NCBI GenBank assembly: GCA_937128505.1
Contig: CAKZMM010000176.1
Span: forward strand, 1-64,000
DNA length: 64,000 nt
Source: an uncultured Thermogutta sp.
Lineage (GTDB): Bacteria > Planctomycetota > Planctomycetia > Pirellulales > Thermoguttaceae
Direction: 5' to 3'
Shown: in pieces, positions 16,089 through 26,169 of the stretch
How the letters are laid out: every line of letters begins with the position of its first letter
How positions within the stretch are numbered: position 1 is the stretch's first letter
The notes under the pieces: model-generated
Seen by the model: the letters and a program-made list of their open reading frames with translations, nothing else
Databases searched by the model: none
Told to the model about the DNA's origin: nothing
Program-made: the position numbers and the translations under genes

Positions 16089-19000
16089 GTGGCAGCAACG
16101 GTCAATATCCTGGTCGGTGGGGCGCAGTGGGGCAAAACGACCCGTTTGCTGGGGCTTTATCGTGACGAGTTGAAAAGCCGGGGTTGGGGCAAGGTGCTGT
16201 GGCTTGCGCCGAATCTTCGCGCCGTTCAGGTGTTGCGCGAACGGCTGATTGACGCGGGGTTGGCGGCCTGTCTAGCGCCGGGCGTCATCACCTTCGAGAA
16301 ATTGGCAGGTAGCCTTCTTCAATTCTCTGCGGGAGGATTCCGCCCGCTTCCCCGCGACATGCAGTGGGAGCTGATTCGGCTCGCGGTGCAGCAATTGGCC
16401 GAGAATGGACAGCTCCAATACTTTGCCTCCATCGCGCAAACGGCAGGCCTAATCGATGAAGTTTACCATGCGATCAACCGGCTGAAACGGGCCGGAATTG
16501 AGCCCGAAAAATTGCTGCGGGCTGCCGAAAGTGCTCGTCTGGGGCCGCGCGGGCGTGATCTGGCCACCATTTATGGCCGCTATGAGCAAATGCGCCAAAA
16601 GCACGGTTGGTGCGACCAAGAAGGAAGGTTTTGGGCAGCGTGCGAGTTGCTAGCTTTCGGGCCGAAGCCGCCCTTCGAAGCAATCGAAGTGCTTATTGTG
16701 GATGGCTTTGCGCACTTTACGCCCGCTCAATATCGAATCCTCCAGATCTGGAGTGAATGGTTGGACGAGCTTTGGATCAGCTTAACATTCGAAGAATCGG
16801 GCCGAGAAGATTTGTTCGTTAAGCCCCGGCACACCTTGCAAGAGCTTCGGCGATTATTTCCCTGCGTTAAGATTCATCAGCAGCAGCTTCTTCCTTCGGA
16901 AGATCGCCTGCCGCCAGTTTTGCGGTACTTGGAGCGAGGTGTATTCAGTTGGCAGCAAACCGGCGAGAAACCGACGGACGCTTCCTGCGTAAAAATTGTG
17001 GTGGCCACCACACAGCTTAATGAATTGGAACAAATCGCCGGAAAGATCAAACGGCTTTTGGTCGACGGTGACCTGAGGGAGGGCACTGGGCCGGTGCCGC
17101 CGGACCAAATCGTCGTAGTCTTTCGATCCTTGTTCGGGATTTCGGGGTTGGTGCGCGAGGTCTTCACGCGGTTTGGAATTCCGTTTTGGTTGGAATCGGG
17201 ACGGCCGCTTTGGGACGTGCCTTTGATCCGATTCTTCCTGAAGCTTGTAGCCTTGGGCTGCGAGGAGTGGTCTGTCGATCGACTGATCGGCGTGTTGGGA
17301 AATAACTACTTTCGTCCCCCTTGGCCGGAGCGGAATTTATCGGGGTGGCTTTTTTGTGTCGGGACGGCACTGCGAGAAGTGGGGGTGGAATCGCCGCGAA
17401 AAGTCCTGGAGCTTTCGCAGCAGCGGGCATCCTCTGTTGCCGTTGTTGAAATTCTCACCGGCGGCGAGAATCCAAAAGAAGGCGGCTTACCGGGTTTCTT
17501 GCAAGCGGGGCGATCTGCGACCTCACCAACATCAGGCAGGGGGACCGCGCGGCTGAATCCCGAAGTTCGAGCCGCCGGCAATATAAGCAACAATTCGACG
17601 GATAATCCTGCGAAAGCCGCCGCCTTTTACGCGGAAGATGACGGATTTGCCGAGACATATGAGCGGCGGTTTCAATTGGCCGAGCAAGCGGTCCGACAGT
17701 TGCGAGAATGGTTTCAGGATTGGGCGGAGCCGAGTACCCTCGAGCGGTGGATTGCGCGGTGGGAAAGATTGGCCCAGGCGACGGGGTTGCTCGAAGCTAG
17801 CGAGGTCGTTCCCGGCTGGCAAGGGTGCGCTTTCGGTGGGCGAAGGGATGGATCACCGGGGGAATTCGCCCGTAAGTCCCCCCCCTGCCCCTCGCCTCCT
17901 CGGCAGCTTTTTGCATGCGTCGACGATACGTTGGAAGGGAATGTGCTGGCGGACCGGCAGGCTTGGGCCAAATTGCTGTCTGTGCTGCGGAAATTGGCGG
18001 ACTTGGTTGCGGAAATCGACCCAAGCCACCCGAAGCTCCTTTCCGCCAAGGAAGCCCTGGAGCTATTACGGGAAATGGTCCGAAGACATGCTTTGCCGCC
18101 TCCGGTGGATGATTCGGGCCGTGTGCGGATCCTTTCGGCTACGACGGCACGCTCCATTCAGGTTCCCTACCTTTTCGTGGCCGGATTAACGGAGGGGAGT
18201 TTTCCGGCGCGGCAGGCGGGCGGCATCTGGGATCTGGCGGAATCGGAAAAGCTGGCTGCGCAGGGATTGAACTTGCCGCGAGAACGAGAGCGGCCGGAAG
18301 AGGAGATGTTCCTCTGTTACGAAGTTCTTAGCCGGGCTACCGGGCAAGTTGTGTTGAGCTATGCGGCAGTCGATGACCAGGGCGAAGCGGTACTAAAGAG
18401 TCCGTTTTTGGAAGAAGTGGAGTTGGCTTTAGGGCCGGGGGGTTTTTCCCGGGAAGAACTTCCGGATTTGGTCCCCGTGCCGCGGCACGAGGAGCCGTTC
18501 ACGCTGCCTCAGTGGCGGGTCAAGGCGTTGGCCGACGCGCTGGCGGGGAATATCGGCCCCCTGAAACGCCTCCTCGAGCAGGCGGAACTTTGGCTGCTGG
18601 GCGAGAGTTTGCGGGCCAGCTTGCACCTTTACCGCTGGCGGCAGCGATTTGGTGTTTTCACACCATTTGATGGTCTTCTCGCCAGCCGGGCAGCCCGGAG
18701 AAAATTGGCCCAAGAGCTCGGGAAAAATCACATTTTTTCCCCGACCTCCTTGGAAAACTACGTGGCATGCCCGTTCCGCTTTTTGCTCATGGAAATCGAG
18801 CGCATCGAGCCGGTTGCGGAAGAGGGGTTGGGTACCGATTTCTTGCTTCGGGGCAAGCGGTTCCATCAAAGCATCCGGAAATTTCATGAGCGACTCATCG
18901 AGCGTTTCGGAAGGTATGTTTCTTTCAAAGCACTTGATGGGCTTTCCGCCGACGAGCTTGCCCGGATCTGGGAGGAAAGCTTTCCGGAGCTAGATGCGTC

Positions 19001-19772
19001 CGTTAGGAACCCGGTGGCTCGGGCCTATTATGAAGTCGATCGACAGATTTGGTCGAGGCTTCGCGAAAGATACCTCGAGCATTGGCAGGCTTACGACCGG
19101 GAATGTGAAAAAAGATACGGCACGGTTTTTTGTCCGGCGCGGTTCGAGGTGGCTTTCGGAAAGGAATGGGGTGCGGACTACGCCCGGAGCCGTGCGCCGG
19201 AGGCGGATTCCGCGTCTTCGGCTACTTTTGAGCTGCGGATATCGCGGAAGGAAAGCGTTCAATTTGCAGGGCAGATCGACCGTATTGACGTGGCAGAGCA
19301 AAAAGGGCAGGCCTATTTCAATATTATCGATTATAAAAGCGGAATGGTACGATTGGGCGGGACGCTCGGCTGGGAAGATCTTGTGCGTCAAGGTGCGGCC
19401 TTGCAGTTGCCGCTTTATGTACTGGCGGCTCAAAAACTGAATCTGGTCGGTAACGAAGGGATTCCGGTTGCCGCCGGTTACTGGGAATTAAGCGGAGGGG
19501 GATTCAAAACAAAACGAATCCTGGAATGCTGCGCCTCGGAGCGGCGGCGGGATGATGAGGCCGGGGCCATCGGTTCTCCCACCCCTACCTGGAAGGATAT
19601 TGCCGGGGAGGTCCTTCCGGAGACGGTGGGCAAATTAGTGGGAGCCATGCGTCGCGGGGATTTTCCCGTCGCTCCCCGAGACGAAGATTGCACGCGCAAT
19701 TGCCCGTTCCGCGAGGTGTGTCGCATCGCCGAAGTTCGATCACTGAAAAAAGGGCGGGATTGGAAGACGTGA
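16089..19772 (+). CDS. addB: AddB-type helicase-nuclease subunit
   Basis: 1227 aa from a GTG start with AAGGGG upstream. AddB partners AddA in resecting DNA double-strand breaks for recombination. The N-terminus carries a P-loop G-G-A-Q-W-G-K-T (Lys16), and the body is UvrD/AddB-like. The C-terminal PD-(D/E)xK nuclease shows G-Q-I-D-R-I-D and I-D-Y-K with Asp1081 and Lys1083. Four cysteines expected for the AddB iron-sulphur cluster are present: C894 in N-Y-V-A-C-P-F-R-F, then C1201, C1205 and C1211 in C-T-R-N-C-P-F-R-E-V-C. Two low-complexity Gly/Pro/Ser-rich stretches, around residues 455-515 and 575-615, look like in-frame insertions. The stop overlaps the GTG start of addA (GTGA), so the two are co-translated. 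Confidence 0.9.
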   Translation: MAATVNILVGGAQWGKTTRLLGLYRDELKSRGWGKVLWLAPNLRAVQVLRERLIDAGLAACLAPGVITFEKLAGSLLQFSAGGFRPLPRDMQWELIRLAVQQLAENGQLQYFASIAQTAGLIDEVYHAINRLKRAGIEPEKLLRAAESARLGPRGRDLATIYGRYEQMRQKHGWCDQEGRFWAACELLAFGPKPPFEAIEVLIVDGFAHFTPAQYRILQIWSEWLDELWISLTFEESGREDLFVKPRHTLQELRRLFPCVKIHQQQLLPSEDRLPPVLRYLERGVFSWQQTGEKPTDASCVKIVVATTQLNELEQIAGKIKRLLVDGDLREGTGPVPPDQIVVVFRSLFGISGLVREVFTRFGIPFWLESGRPLWDVPLIRFFLKLVALGCEEWSVDRLIGVLGNNYFRPPWPERNLSGWLFCVGTALREVGVESPRKVLELSQQRASSVAVVEILTGGENPKEGGLPGFLQAGRSATSPTSGRGTARLNPEVRAAGNISNNSTDNPAKAAAFYAEDDGFAETYERRFQLAEQAVRQLREWFQDWAEPSTLERWIARWERLAQATGLLEASEVVPGWQGCAFGGRRDGSPGEFARKSPPCPSPPRQLFACVDDTLEGNVLADRQAWAKLLSVLRKLADLVAEIDPSHPKLLSAKEALELLREMVRRHALPPPVDDSGRVRILSATTARSIQVPYLFVAGLTEGSFPARQAGGIWDLAESEKLAAQGLNLPRERERPEEEMFLCYEVLSRATGQVVLSYAAVDDQGEAVLKSPFLEEVELALGPGGFSREELPDLVPVPRHEEPFTLPQWRVKALADALAGNIGPLKRLLEQAELWLLGESLRASLHLYRWRQRFGVFTPFDGLLASRAARRKLAQELGKNHIFSPTSLENYVACPFRFLLMEIERIEPVAEEGLGTDFLLRGKRFHQSIRKFHERLIERFGRYVSFKALDGLSADELARIWEESFPELDASVRNPVARAYYEVDRQIWSRLRERYLEHWQAYDRECEKRYGTVFCPARFEVAFGKEWGADYARSRAPEADSASSATFELRISRKESVQFAGQIDRIDVAEQKGQAYFNIIDYKSGMVRLGGTLGWEDLVRQGAALQLPLYVLAAQKLNLVGNEGIPVAAGYWELSGGGFKTKRILECCASERRRDDEAGAIGSPTPTWKDIAGEVLPETVGKLVGAMRRGDFPVAPRDEDCTRNCPFREVCRIAEVRSLKKGRDWKT

Positions 19773-22700
19773 GCCGATTGACCGAAGAACAGCAAAAGGC
19801 GGTCGAATTGAGGCATTCGTCCGTGGGCTTATCGGCCGGCGCCGGCTGTGGCAAAACCCATGTACTTACTCAGCGATTTCTGCGCGAGTGCGAAGAACTT
19901 GCGCAAGCCGCACAGGGGATCGAAAGCGGGGGTGAGGAGCAATGGGCGGAGTCGGATGCGGAGGAGGTGCTCCGTCAATTGGTAGCCATCACGTTCACCG
20001 AGCGGGCGGCCCGACAAATGCGCGACAGAATCCGTCGGGAGTGCCGGGCCAAGGCATACGGGGGGCCCCGGAAGGAGCAGCCGTTTTGGCGGGGATTACT
20101 GCGGGAATTAGACCAGGCGCGCATCGGCACCATCCACTCGTTTTGTGCGGGTTTGCTACGGGCGTATCCGGTGGAAGCCGGCGTCGCTCCGCGCTTTACG
20201 GTCCTGGCCGAAGGGTCTGCCGCTTTATTGCTCTACCAAAGTACTCAAGAGGTCCTTACCAGGAAACTGGAGCAGCCGGACCCGGCGATCATCGAATTGG
20301 TGGTGACGCTCGGGGTGGAAAGGCTTTTTGAAAACATTGCCGAAATCTTAAATCAGCGTCCAAACGTCGATTGGTCCAATTGGCTTAATTGGACGCCTGA
20401 AAAGTTGGCGGCACATTGGCAGCGGCTTTTGAGCGGCGAGTGCATCCCGCAGAAAGTGCAGTCCTTGCTCGCATCCCCTCATTTTACGGAGCTCCTGGGT
20501 TTGGCGTGCCGGTTGCCTGTGGAGGATAGCCTGATGCGGCAAAGGTGCCAGGGGCTCCAGCATTTGGCTGCGGTGCTCCGAGACCGGCAAGGTGATCTCA
20601 AATCGGTATTGCAGGAAATTTTGGAACATGCTCGGGTACAAGGGGTGCGAAAGAACGCGGCTTGGTGGGACGGGAATTATGAACGATTTAAAGACTGTGC
20701 CCATGCGGTTCGGGAAGAAGTGAAGCGATTGTTGCCGCTGGTTGAAGTGAATATTTCTACCTGGCAAGACGTGGCCCGCCTGAGTCTCGCCCTCTTACAT
20801 CTGGCCCACGAGGTGCTCGAGCATTATGAGGGGCAAAAAACGGCATTACCGGCCTTGGATTTCCACGATTTAGTCCTCCGCGCGGTGAAGCTTTTGGAGG
20901 GTGCGGAGGGCTCCGAATATCTCTCCCGGTGGACTCGGTCGATTCGCTTGCTGATGGTGGACGAGTTCCAGGATACGGATCTGCAACAAACGGCGTTGAT
21001 TCGCCGGATATGCGGCGAAAAGCTTTGCGCCGGCAAACTTTTCTTTGTGGGGGATTACAAACAGTCGATCTATCGTTTTCGCGGTGCCAATCCCGAAGTT
21101 TTCCACCAGTTGCGGGGCGAACTTCCCGCGGAAGGTCAGTTGGCCTTAACCCAGAATTTTCGCAGCCAACCGGGGATTCTGCATTTCGTCAATGCGCTTT
21201 TTTGCGATGTTTTCGGGGAAAGCTACGAGCCGTTACGGGCGCACCGACCGCAGGTGAATTCGGAGCCTATCGTGGAGTTTCTCTGGGCGGCTGTCGATCC
21301 GCCTGAGGAGGCCGAAGGGATCGGGGAAGGATGGGTAGGACAGGCGGCGTTGCGGCAGGCGGAGGCCGAATGGATTGCGCGTCGGCTGCGGCAGATGTTC
21401 GATCGCCGGGAGCGTTTAGTCGCCGTCCCTCCTGATTCGCAGCATTCGCAGTGGCGACTTCGGCCTGTGCGGCCGGGCGATGTGGCGATTCTTCTGCGGG
21501 CTTTATCAGACGTGGAATTGTACGAAGAGGCACTTCAGCGTTACCAAATCGAGTATTACTTGGTCCGCGGACAAGCATTCTATGCCCAGCAAGAGGTGTT
21601 CGATTTGATGCACTTGCTTCGGGCGATTTGCGACCCGTGCGACGCCCTTTCGTTGGCCGGCATGCTCCGCAGCCCTTTCTTTTCGTTAGATGACGAAACG
21701 ATTTTTTGGTTGGCCCAGCAGCCGGGTGGGCTGGCGGCCGGGTTTTTCGCCCCGCGGCTACCGGCGGAGCTCTCCGACCGACGGCAAAAAGCAGTGCTTC
21801 GAGCGCGGGAGATTTTGGCCCGGCTTCGTGCCGTGAAGGATCGCCTTTCGGTTGCTGAACTCATTGAAGCGGCTTTGGAATGGACTGGATATGATGCGGC
21901 GGTACTGGCGGAGTTTTTGGGGACCCGAAAATTGGCCAACTTGCGAAAGTTGCTGGAGCAAGCGCGGAGCTTCGATGCGGAAGCCTCCTTCACCTTGACC
22001 GATTTCGTGTGGCAACTGTCGGAATTCGTGGCCCGGCAACCCCCGGAAGCTCTTGCCCCGATGTATCCGGAAGCTTCCGACGTCGTTCGGCTCATGACTA
22101 TTCATCAAGCTAAGGGGCTGGAATTTCCCGTGGTGGTGGTGGCGGATGTGGATCGCTCGATGAGAGGGCCGGTGGCAAGCCTGATTTTCTCGATGCAAGC
22201 CGGCCCGATGCTTCGGTCCGAGGTCGCTGATGATTCGTTGAAGGCCTTCGTGAGTGAATTCGAGAATCAGGAAAAACTTCCGGAATTGATGCGGCTGTTC
22301 TACGTGGCGACAACTCGGGCGGCCGATTATTTGATCGTTTCTGCCGGCTTACGCAGTTCTCAAGAGCCGCAGGGCCCCTGGACGATGTTGCTCGAAAGTC
22401 GCTTCGATCTTTTGACCGGAGAACTAACCGGCGAGCTGCCTGCCGGCTACGAGGTCCCCCGGGTGAAAGTCACATATGAGAAGCCTTCGGCGGAAGTGGT
22501 GCGAGGAAAAACGCAACCACGCGTAAAACCGCAGGAAGTGTTGAGCTTGCTGCGGAGGGCCGAGTCCGCGGCGGATGAAAGGCAATGGCGATTTCTGGCC
22601 AAGATTCTTCCGGACACACAGCGGCGCCGCGAGTACTCGTATACGGCGATTCGCACGGAGTGGAAAGCTTCGGAGTTGGTGGAATGGGCGGCAGAGGAGC

Positions 22701-23386
22701 CGAGTATCGTGGATGAAGATCGCTGGGAAGGAGCTGCGCTCAGTGGGGACGAGGCTGCGGTTTGGTTGGCCGGCGGCAAGGCGGACCGGTGGAAGCTTGG
22801 GGAGGTGACGGCGGAATCGGACGACGGGATCGAAGCAGGGCTATTGGCTCATGAGGTGCTGCGTCAAGCGGATTTTGCTACTCCGGAGAGTGTTCTCCCC
22901 ACCTTCGAGCGGCTTGCCGTGCGTTTCCGGGTGAGGGAAGAAACTCGGGGAGCACTTCGGGCGGCAATCCGGGGATTTGTGGCGAGTGGTCGGGGGCGAA
23001 AGATCGCGGAGGCCCGACAGATCTTTCGCGAGGTGGAATTTCTGCTCGGTTGGCCGCCGGGGAGCGACAAACCGGGACGCCCATTTTTCCGCGGCTTCAT
23101 CGATTGTTTGTATGAAGATGCTGAGGGTCGCTGGCGGGTGCTGGACTACAAGACTGCGTATGCCGGTCCCGGCAAGTTAGAAGCGGAAGCGGAGCGATAC
23201 CGTCTTCAGCTCTTTTTGTACGGCTTGGCCGCAGAAGAGGTGTGCCGGCAGCCACCGGCGGAGCTTGTCCTTTGCTTTCTCCTAAGCGGCGACGAATACG
23301 CGATGGGTTGGGATTCTTCGGTGCGCCGCGAGGCAATCGATCGGATCGAGGCCCGCTTGAACGAAATACGGCAAATGGGCCGCTGA
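19769..23386 (+). CDS. addA: AddA-type UvrD-like helicase-nuclease
   Basis: 1205 aa from the GTG at 19769, which overlaps the addB stop. An earlier in-frame start at 19688 would overlap addB by 85 bases and is rejected. It is the ATP-driven DNA translocase of the AddAB complex, with its own nuclease domain. Walker A is G-A-G-C-G-K-T (Lys29); V-D-E-F-Q-D-T-D (DEFQDTD Walker B) is near residue 395; the superfamily-1 motif G-D-Y-K-Q-S-I-Y-R-F-R-G follows, then Q-N-F-R-S. M-T-I-H-Q-A-K-G-L-E-F-P and L-F-Y-V-A-T-T-R-A are the late helicase motifs. The C-terminal nuclease has G-F-I-D and L-D-Y-K with Asp1126 and Lys1128. Cytoplasmic. Confidence 0.93.
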   Translation: MSRLTEEQQKAVELRHSSVGLSAGAGCGKTHVLTQRFLRECEELAQAAQGIESGGEEQWAESDAEEVLRQLVAITFTERAARQMRDRIRRECRAKAYGGPRKEQPFWRGLLRELDQARIGTIHSFCAGLLRAYPVEAGVAPRFTVLAEGSAALLLYQSTQEVLTRKLEQPDPAIIELVVTLGVERLFENIAEILNQRPNVDWSNWLNWTPEKLAAHWQRLLSGECIPQKVQSLLASPHFTELLGLACRLPVEDSLMRQRCQGLQHLAAVLRDRQGDLKSVLQEILEHARVQGVRKNAAWWDGNYERFKDCAHAVREEVKRLLPLVEVNISTWQDVARLSLALLHLAHEVLEHYEGQKTALPALDFHDLVLRAVKLLEGAEGSEYLSRWTRSIRLLMVDEFQDTDLQQTALIRRICGEKLCAGKLFFVGDYKQSIYRFRGANPEVFHQLRGELPAEGQLALTQNFRSQPGILHFVNALFCDVFGESYEPLRAHRPQVNSEPIVEFLWAAVDPPEEAEGIGEGWVGQAALRQAEAEWIARRLRQMFDRRERLVAVPPDSQHSQWRLRPVRPGDVAILLRALSDVELYEEALQRYQIEYYLVRGQAFYAQQEVFDLMHLLRAICDPCDALSLAGMLRSPFFSLDDETIFWLAQQPGGLAAGFFAPRLPAELSDRRQKAVLRAREILARLRAVKDRLSVAELIEAALEWTGYDAAVLAEFLGTRKLANLRKLLEQARSFDAEASFTLTDFVWQLSEFVARQPPEALAPMYPEASDVVRLMTIHQAKGLEFPVVVVADVDRSMRGPVASLIFSMQAGPMLRSEVADDSLKAFVSEFENQEKLPELMRLFYVATTRAADYLIVSAGLRSSQEPQGPWTMLLESRFDLLTGELTGELPAGYEVPRVKVTYEKPSAEVVRGKTQPRVKPQEVLSLLRRAESAADERQWRFLAKILPDTQRRREYSYTAIRTEWKASELVEWAAEEPSIVDEDRWEGAALSGDEAAVWLAGGKADRWKLGEVTAESDDGIEAGLLAHEVLRQADFATPESVLPTFERLAVRFRVREETRGALRAAIRGFVASGRGRKIAEARQIFREVEFLLGWPPGSDKPGRPFFRGFIDCLYEDAEGRWRVLDYKTAYAGPGKLEAEAERYRLQLFLYGLAAEEVCRQPPAELVLCFLLSGDEYAMGWDSSVRREAIDRIEARLNEIRQMGR

Positions 23387-24101
23387 AGGTTTCAGGGGCC
23401 GCTATTTTCCTCGGCTTTCCACAATTTGGCGATAAGGGGACCATTTGTGGCCCGTTCTGGCCCACTGGATCCAAAAGGTTCCTGCGGGCTTCCACAATTT
23501 GGCAATAAACTCAAACTGTTAACGGAAAGGCAGGATATGTAACTTAACCCCTTTTGGGACAATCAGTGAGGTGTATTCAAGAAATGTGTCTGTTCCTTGC
23601 ATTCGGCGGTCATCTAGCAGGCCGTTTTCCGGCCGTTCTCGCTCGCTCCAGGTGATGCCGTTTACAGTTTGAGTGTGTGATAAAGTGAGCACTTGGGCCA
23701 TGCCCGGCGAACGGTTTCAAGCGGCCTACGGGGGGCAAGGACGCCGGGCCAGCCCCCCGTCTGGAAACGTGCACGTCGGAGAAAGCCGACATGGGTGTGC
23801 GCAAGAAGGATCTTTAACTCCAGAAAGATCTTCGACCAAACACACTTCAATCGCGGCGAAGCTTACGTATTTTTAAGAGGGGAATGATCTGCCGAAGCAT
23901 CCTTCGTAAAATAGGGCCAAATGGCCCCCATGAGTTTATCCGGAAGTTTCTGCGACGTGGCGGAGCGAAAAAGGGAACATTCTGCTCCGCTTGGCCAAAC
24001 TGCTCAAATGGGAAAGGTTCCGGCAGCGTGGGGTCCTTTATGAAATGGATTGATTTTATCGAATCGCTCGGCGAAAAATCTCAAGCAGCCTGTAACGCCC
24101 C
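23387..24101 (+). other. Spacer with a spaced direct repeat, no gene seen
   Basis: About 715 bases. An imperfect direct repeat of about 21 bases, gcttccacaatttggcaata at 23488 with a near copy from 23414 to 23435, has a period of 74 bases. The rest is unremarkable and carries no supported gene. The start of the next gene has no obvious ribosome binding site. Confidence 0.5.
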
Positions 24102-25415
24102 ATGATTCCGGCCGATCCCCAAAAACAGCGGGAGTTTGCCACCAGGGTAGTTCGAAGGCTTCGCGAAGCCGGTTTCGAGGCTTATTGGGCCGGCGGATGT
24201 GTGCGCGACCAACTGCTGGGGCGCGTACCGCGAGATTACGACGTCGCCACAAGTGCACGGCCGCATCAAGTGCGCAAAATCTTCGGCTACCGGCGGACAA
24301 TCCCAGTGGGAGCGGCTTTCGGGGTGATCACCCTGCTCGGGCAGCGCGGCGAGGGCGAGATCCAAATCGCCACCTTTCGCCGCGACGATCGGTACAGCGA
24401 TGGTCGGCACCCAGACCAGGTCCATTTCAGCACCCCGGAAGAGGACGCTAAACGCCGCGATTTTACGATCAATGGGCTATTCTTCGATCCGCTGAATCAT
24501 CGCGTGATCGATTTCGTGGGAGGCCAGGAAGATCTGCGGCAACGGATGATTCGTGCGATCGGCGAGCCATATGATCGGTTCCAGGAGGATAAGTTGCGGC
24601 TTTTGCGGGCCGTGCGGTTCGCAGCTACCTTCGGTTTCCAGATCGAGGCGAAAACCTTTGAAGCGATCCGACGGTTAGCCCCGGAAATCGTCGTGGTCAG
24701 TGCCGAGCGAATTGCCCAGGAGATGGAACGAATTCTGTGCGAAGCAGATCCTCGGCAGGCCATCGAATTAATGTGGGCAACGAGCTTAGCCCGGGCAGTC
24801 ATCCCGGAAATTTTCTCCGAAAATCCGCGGGCACAAACAACCCTCCGACATAACCTGGAACTTTTAAAGCGATTGGACCCTCGCACTTTTCCACTGGCAC
24901 TGGCGATCTTGCTCGAGGGCCTCTGCACGCCCGAAGAGGCGAGCAATATCGGCCGACGCTGGCGACTATCGAACCAGCAAGTCCGCACGGTGGCTTGGTT
25001 GCTTGAGAATCGGCTTTTGTTGGAGGCAGCACCCCGGCTGCCGTGGTCGCGGGTGCAGCCGGCCATGTTGGATCGCGATTTACCCGAACTATTGCGCTGG
25101 GCAGGATTGCTCCATGAAGCCGGCGAATTGCCCGCCGAGGTACTGGCCTGGTGGCAGGAAAAATCGCAGCTACCGCAAGCCGTGCTCAATCCACCCCCCG
25201 TACTCACCGGGGAAGATTTGAAGGAAATGGGAATTGTGCCGGGGCCGCTTTACCGTCGGCTTCTCCATGCGGTGCGATGCGCGCAATTGGACCGGCAGAT
25301 CGCCACGCCGGCCGAAGCCAGGGAGCTTGTCCAGCGTTTGGCAGCCGAAATGTGCAAGGAAGAGTTATCCAATAACGAGGAATCGACGGAGGGCACAGGA
25401 GAGAAGCGTCCATAA
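24102..25415 (+). CDS. tRNA CCA-adding-type nucleotidyltransferase / poly(A) polymerase family
   Basis: 437 aa, normal for the class II CCA-adding/poly(A) polymerase family. It adds nucleotides to tRNA 3' ends, using CTP and ATP if it is CCA-specific. The catalytic head is clear: W-A-G-G-C-V-R-D-Q-L-L-G near residue 30, followed by R-D-Y-D-V-A-T, the two-Asp metal site of the nucleotidyltransferase superfamily. Next comes R-R-D-F-T-I-N-G-L-F near residue 120, then the helical neck with R-L-L-R-A-V-R-F. Sequence does not separate a full CCA enzyme from a CC-, A-adding or poly(A) form. No HD domain motif is evident at the C-terminus. No strong ribosome binding site is seen before the ATG. mobA follows 64 bases later. 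Confidence 0.9.
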   Translation: MIPADPQKQREFATRVVRRLREAGFEAYWAGGCVRDQLLGRVPRDYDVATSARPHQVRKIFGYRRTIPVGAAFGVITLLGQRGEGEIQIATFRRDDRYSDGRHPDQVHFSTPEEDAKRRDFTINGLFFDPLNHRVIDFVGGQEDLRQRMIRAIGEPYDRFQEDKLRLLRAVRFAATFGFQIEAKTFEAIRRLAPEIVVVSAERIAQEMERILCEADPRQAIELMWATSLARAVIPEIFSENPRAQTTLRHNLELLKRLDPRTFPLALAILLEGLCTPEEASNIGRRWRLSNQQVRTVAWLLENRLLLEAAPRLPWSRVQPAMLDRDLPELLRWAGLLHEAGELPAEVLAWWQEKSQLPQAVLNPPPVLTGEDLKEMGIVPGPLYRRLLHAVRCAQLDRQIATPAEARELVQRLAAEMCKEELSNNEESTEGTGEKRP

Positions 25416-25479
25416 TCCCGACTTTGTAAGCTCCTTATCGCCCGGTGAGCATCCCAGAGAAGTGCGAAGGGATCATCCC

Positions 25480-26169
25480 ATGCTCGGACCCCACCCGCCA
25501 GAAAAGCTCGGTGTCTTTTCGGTGGCTGCGGTTGTGCTTTGTGGGGGGGAAAGCCGGCGAATGGGGCGGCCGAAAGCTTGGCTTCCTTTCGGTCCGGAAT
25601 GCTTACTTCAGCGGGTGGTGCGGCTGGCCGGCCAGGTCACGGCTGCGGTTTTCGTGGTGGGACAGCGCGGGCAACCGCTGCCACCCTTGCCGCCGAATGT
25701 AGAAATCCTCGCCGACTTGCAGCCGGGACTCGGCCCTTTGGCGGGCATCGCCGCCGGATTGGCACGCTGCGAGAAATCCTGGGAGTATGCCTGGGTGCTT
25801 GCCGGCGATTTGCCGCTGCTTCGGCCGGCATTAGGATTGCGGCTCCTGGAGCTGGCCCGCGGAGAAGAAATCCTGATACCACTTTGCGAAGATCGGCTCC
25901 AACCCCTGCTTGCTTTGTACCGAACCTCCTTGGCCGGCAAAGTCGCGGAATTACTGGCATCCGGAAGCCGGCAACCGATCGATCTCCTTGAGCACGCTGC
26001 GTTCCGAATGGTTACCCCCGTGGATTTTCGCGACGTGGATCCCCAAGGGGAAAGCTTCTTCAACATCAACACATGGGAGCAGTACGAGCAAGCAGTGCGG
26101 ATGGCGGGGTTAGGATCTGCCGATTCTTCGGCAACCGCTACCGATTCGCCGCGCCTTTACCGGGAGTAG
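25480..26169 (+). CDS. mobA: Molybdenum cofactor guanylyltransferase (MobA)
   Basis: 229 aa from the ATG at 25480, with GAAGG eight bases before it. A longer frame from 25234 would overlap the previous gene and is not needed. MobA attaches GMP to molybdenum cofactor to make the bis-MGD form used by DMSO-reductase-family enzymes. The N-terminal nucleotide-binding signature L-C-G-G-E-S-R-R-M-G-R-P-K is nearly canonical (L-x-G-G-x-S-x-R-M-G-x-x-K), followed by G-P-L-A-G-I-A-A-G and L-A-G-D-L-P-L-L, a D-x-P metal site. The C-terminus has F-x-N-I-N-T, typical of MobA. With the two moeA genes, this window holds three late-stage cofactor genes but no recognisable molybdoenzyme. It overlaps the 3' end of the convergent gene by 32 bases. 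Confidence 0.93.
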   Translation: MLGPHPPEKLGVFSVAAVVLCGGESRRMGRPKAWLPFGPECLLQRVVRLAGQVTAAVFVVGQRGQPLPPLPPNVEILADLQPGLGPLAGIAAGLARCEKSWEYAWVLAGDLPLLRPALGLRLLELARGEEILIPLCEDRLQPLLALYRTSLAGKVAELLASGSRQPIDLLEHAAFRMVTPVDFRDVDPQGESFFNINTWEQYEQAVRMAGLGSADSSATATDSPRLYRE

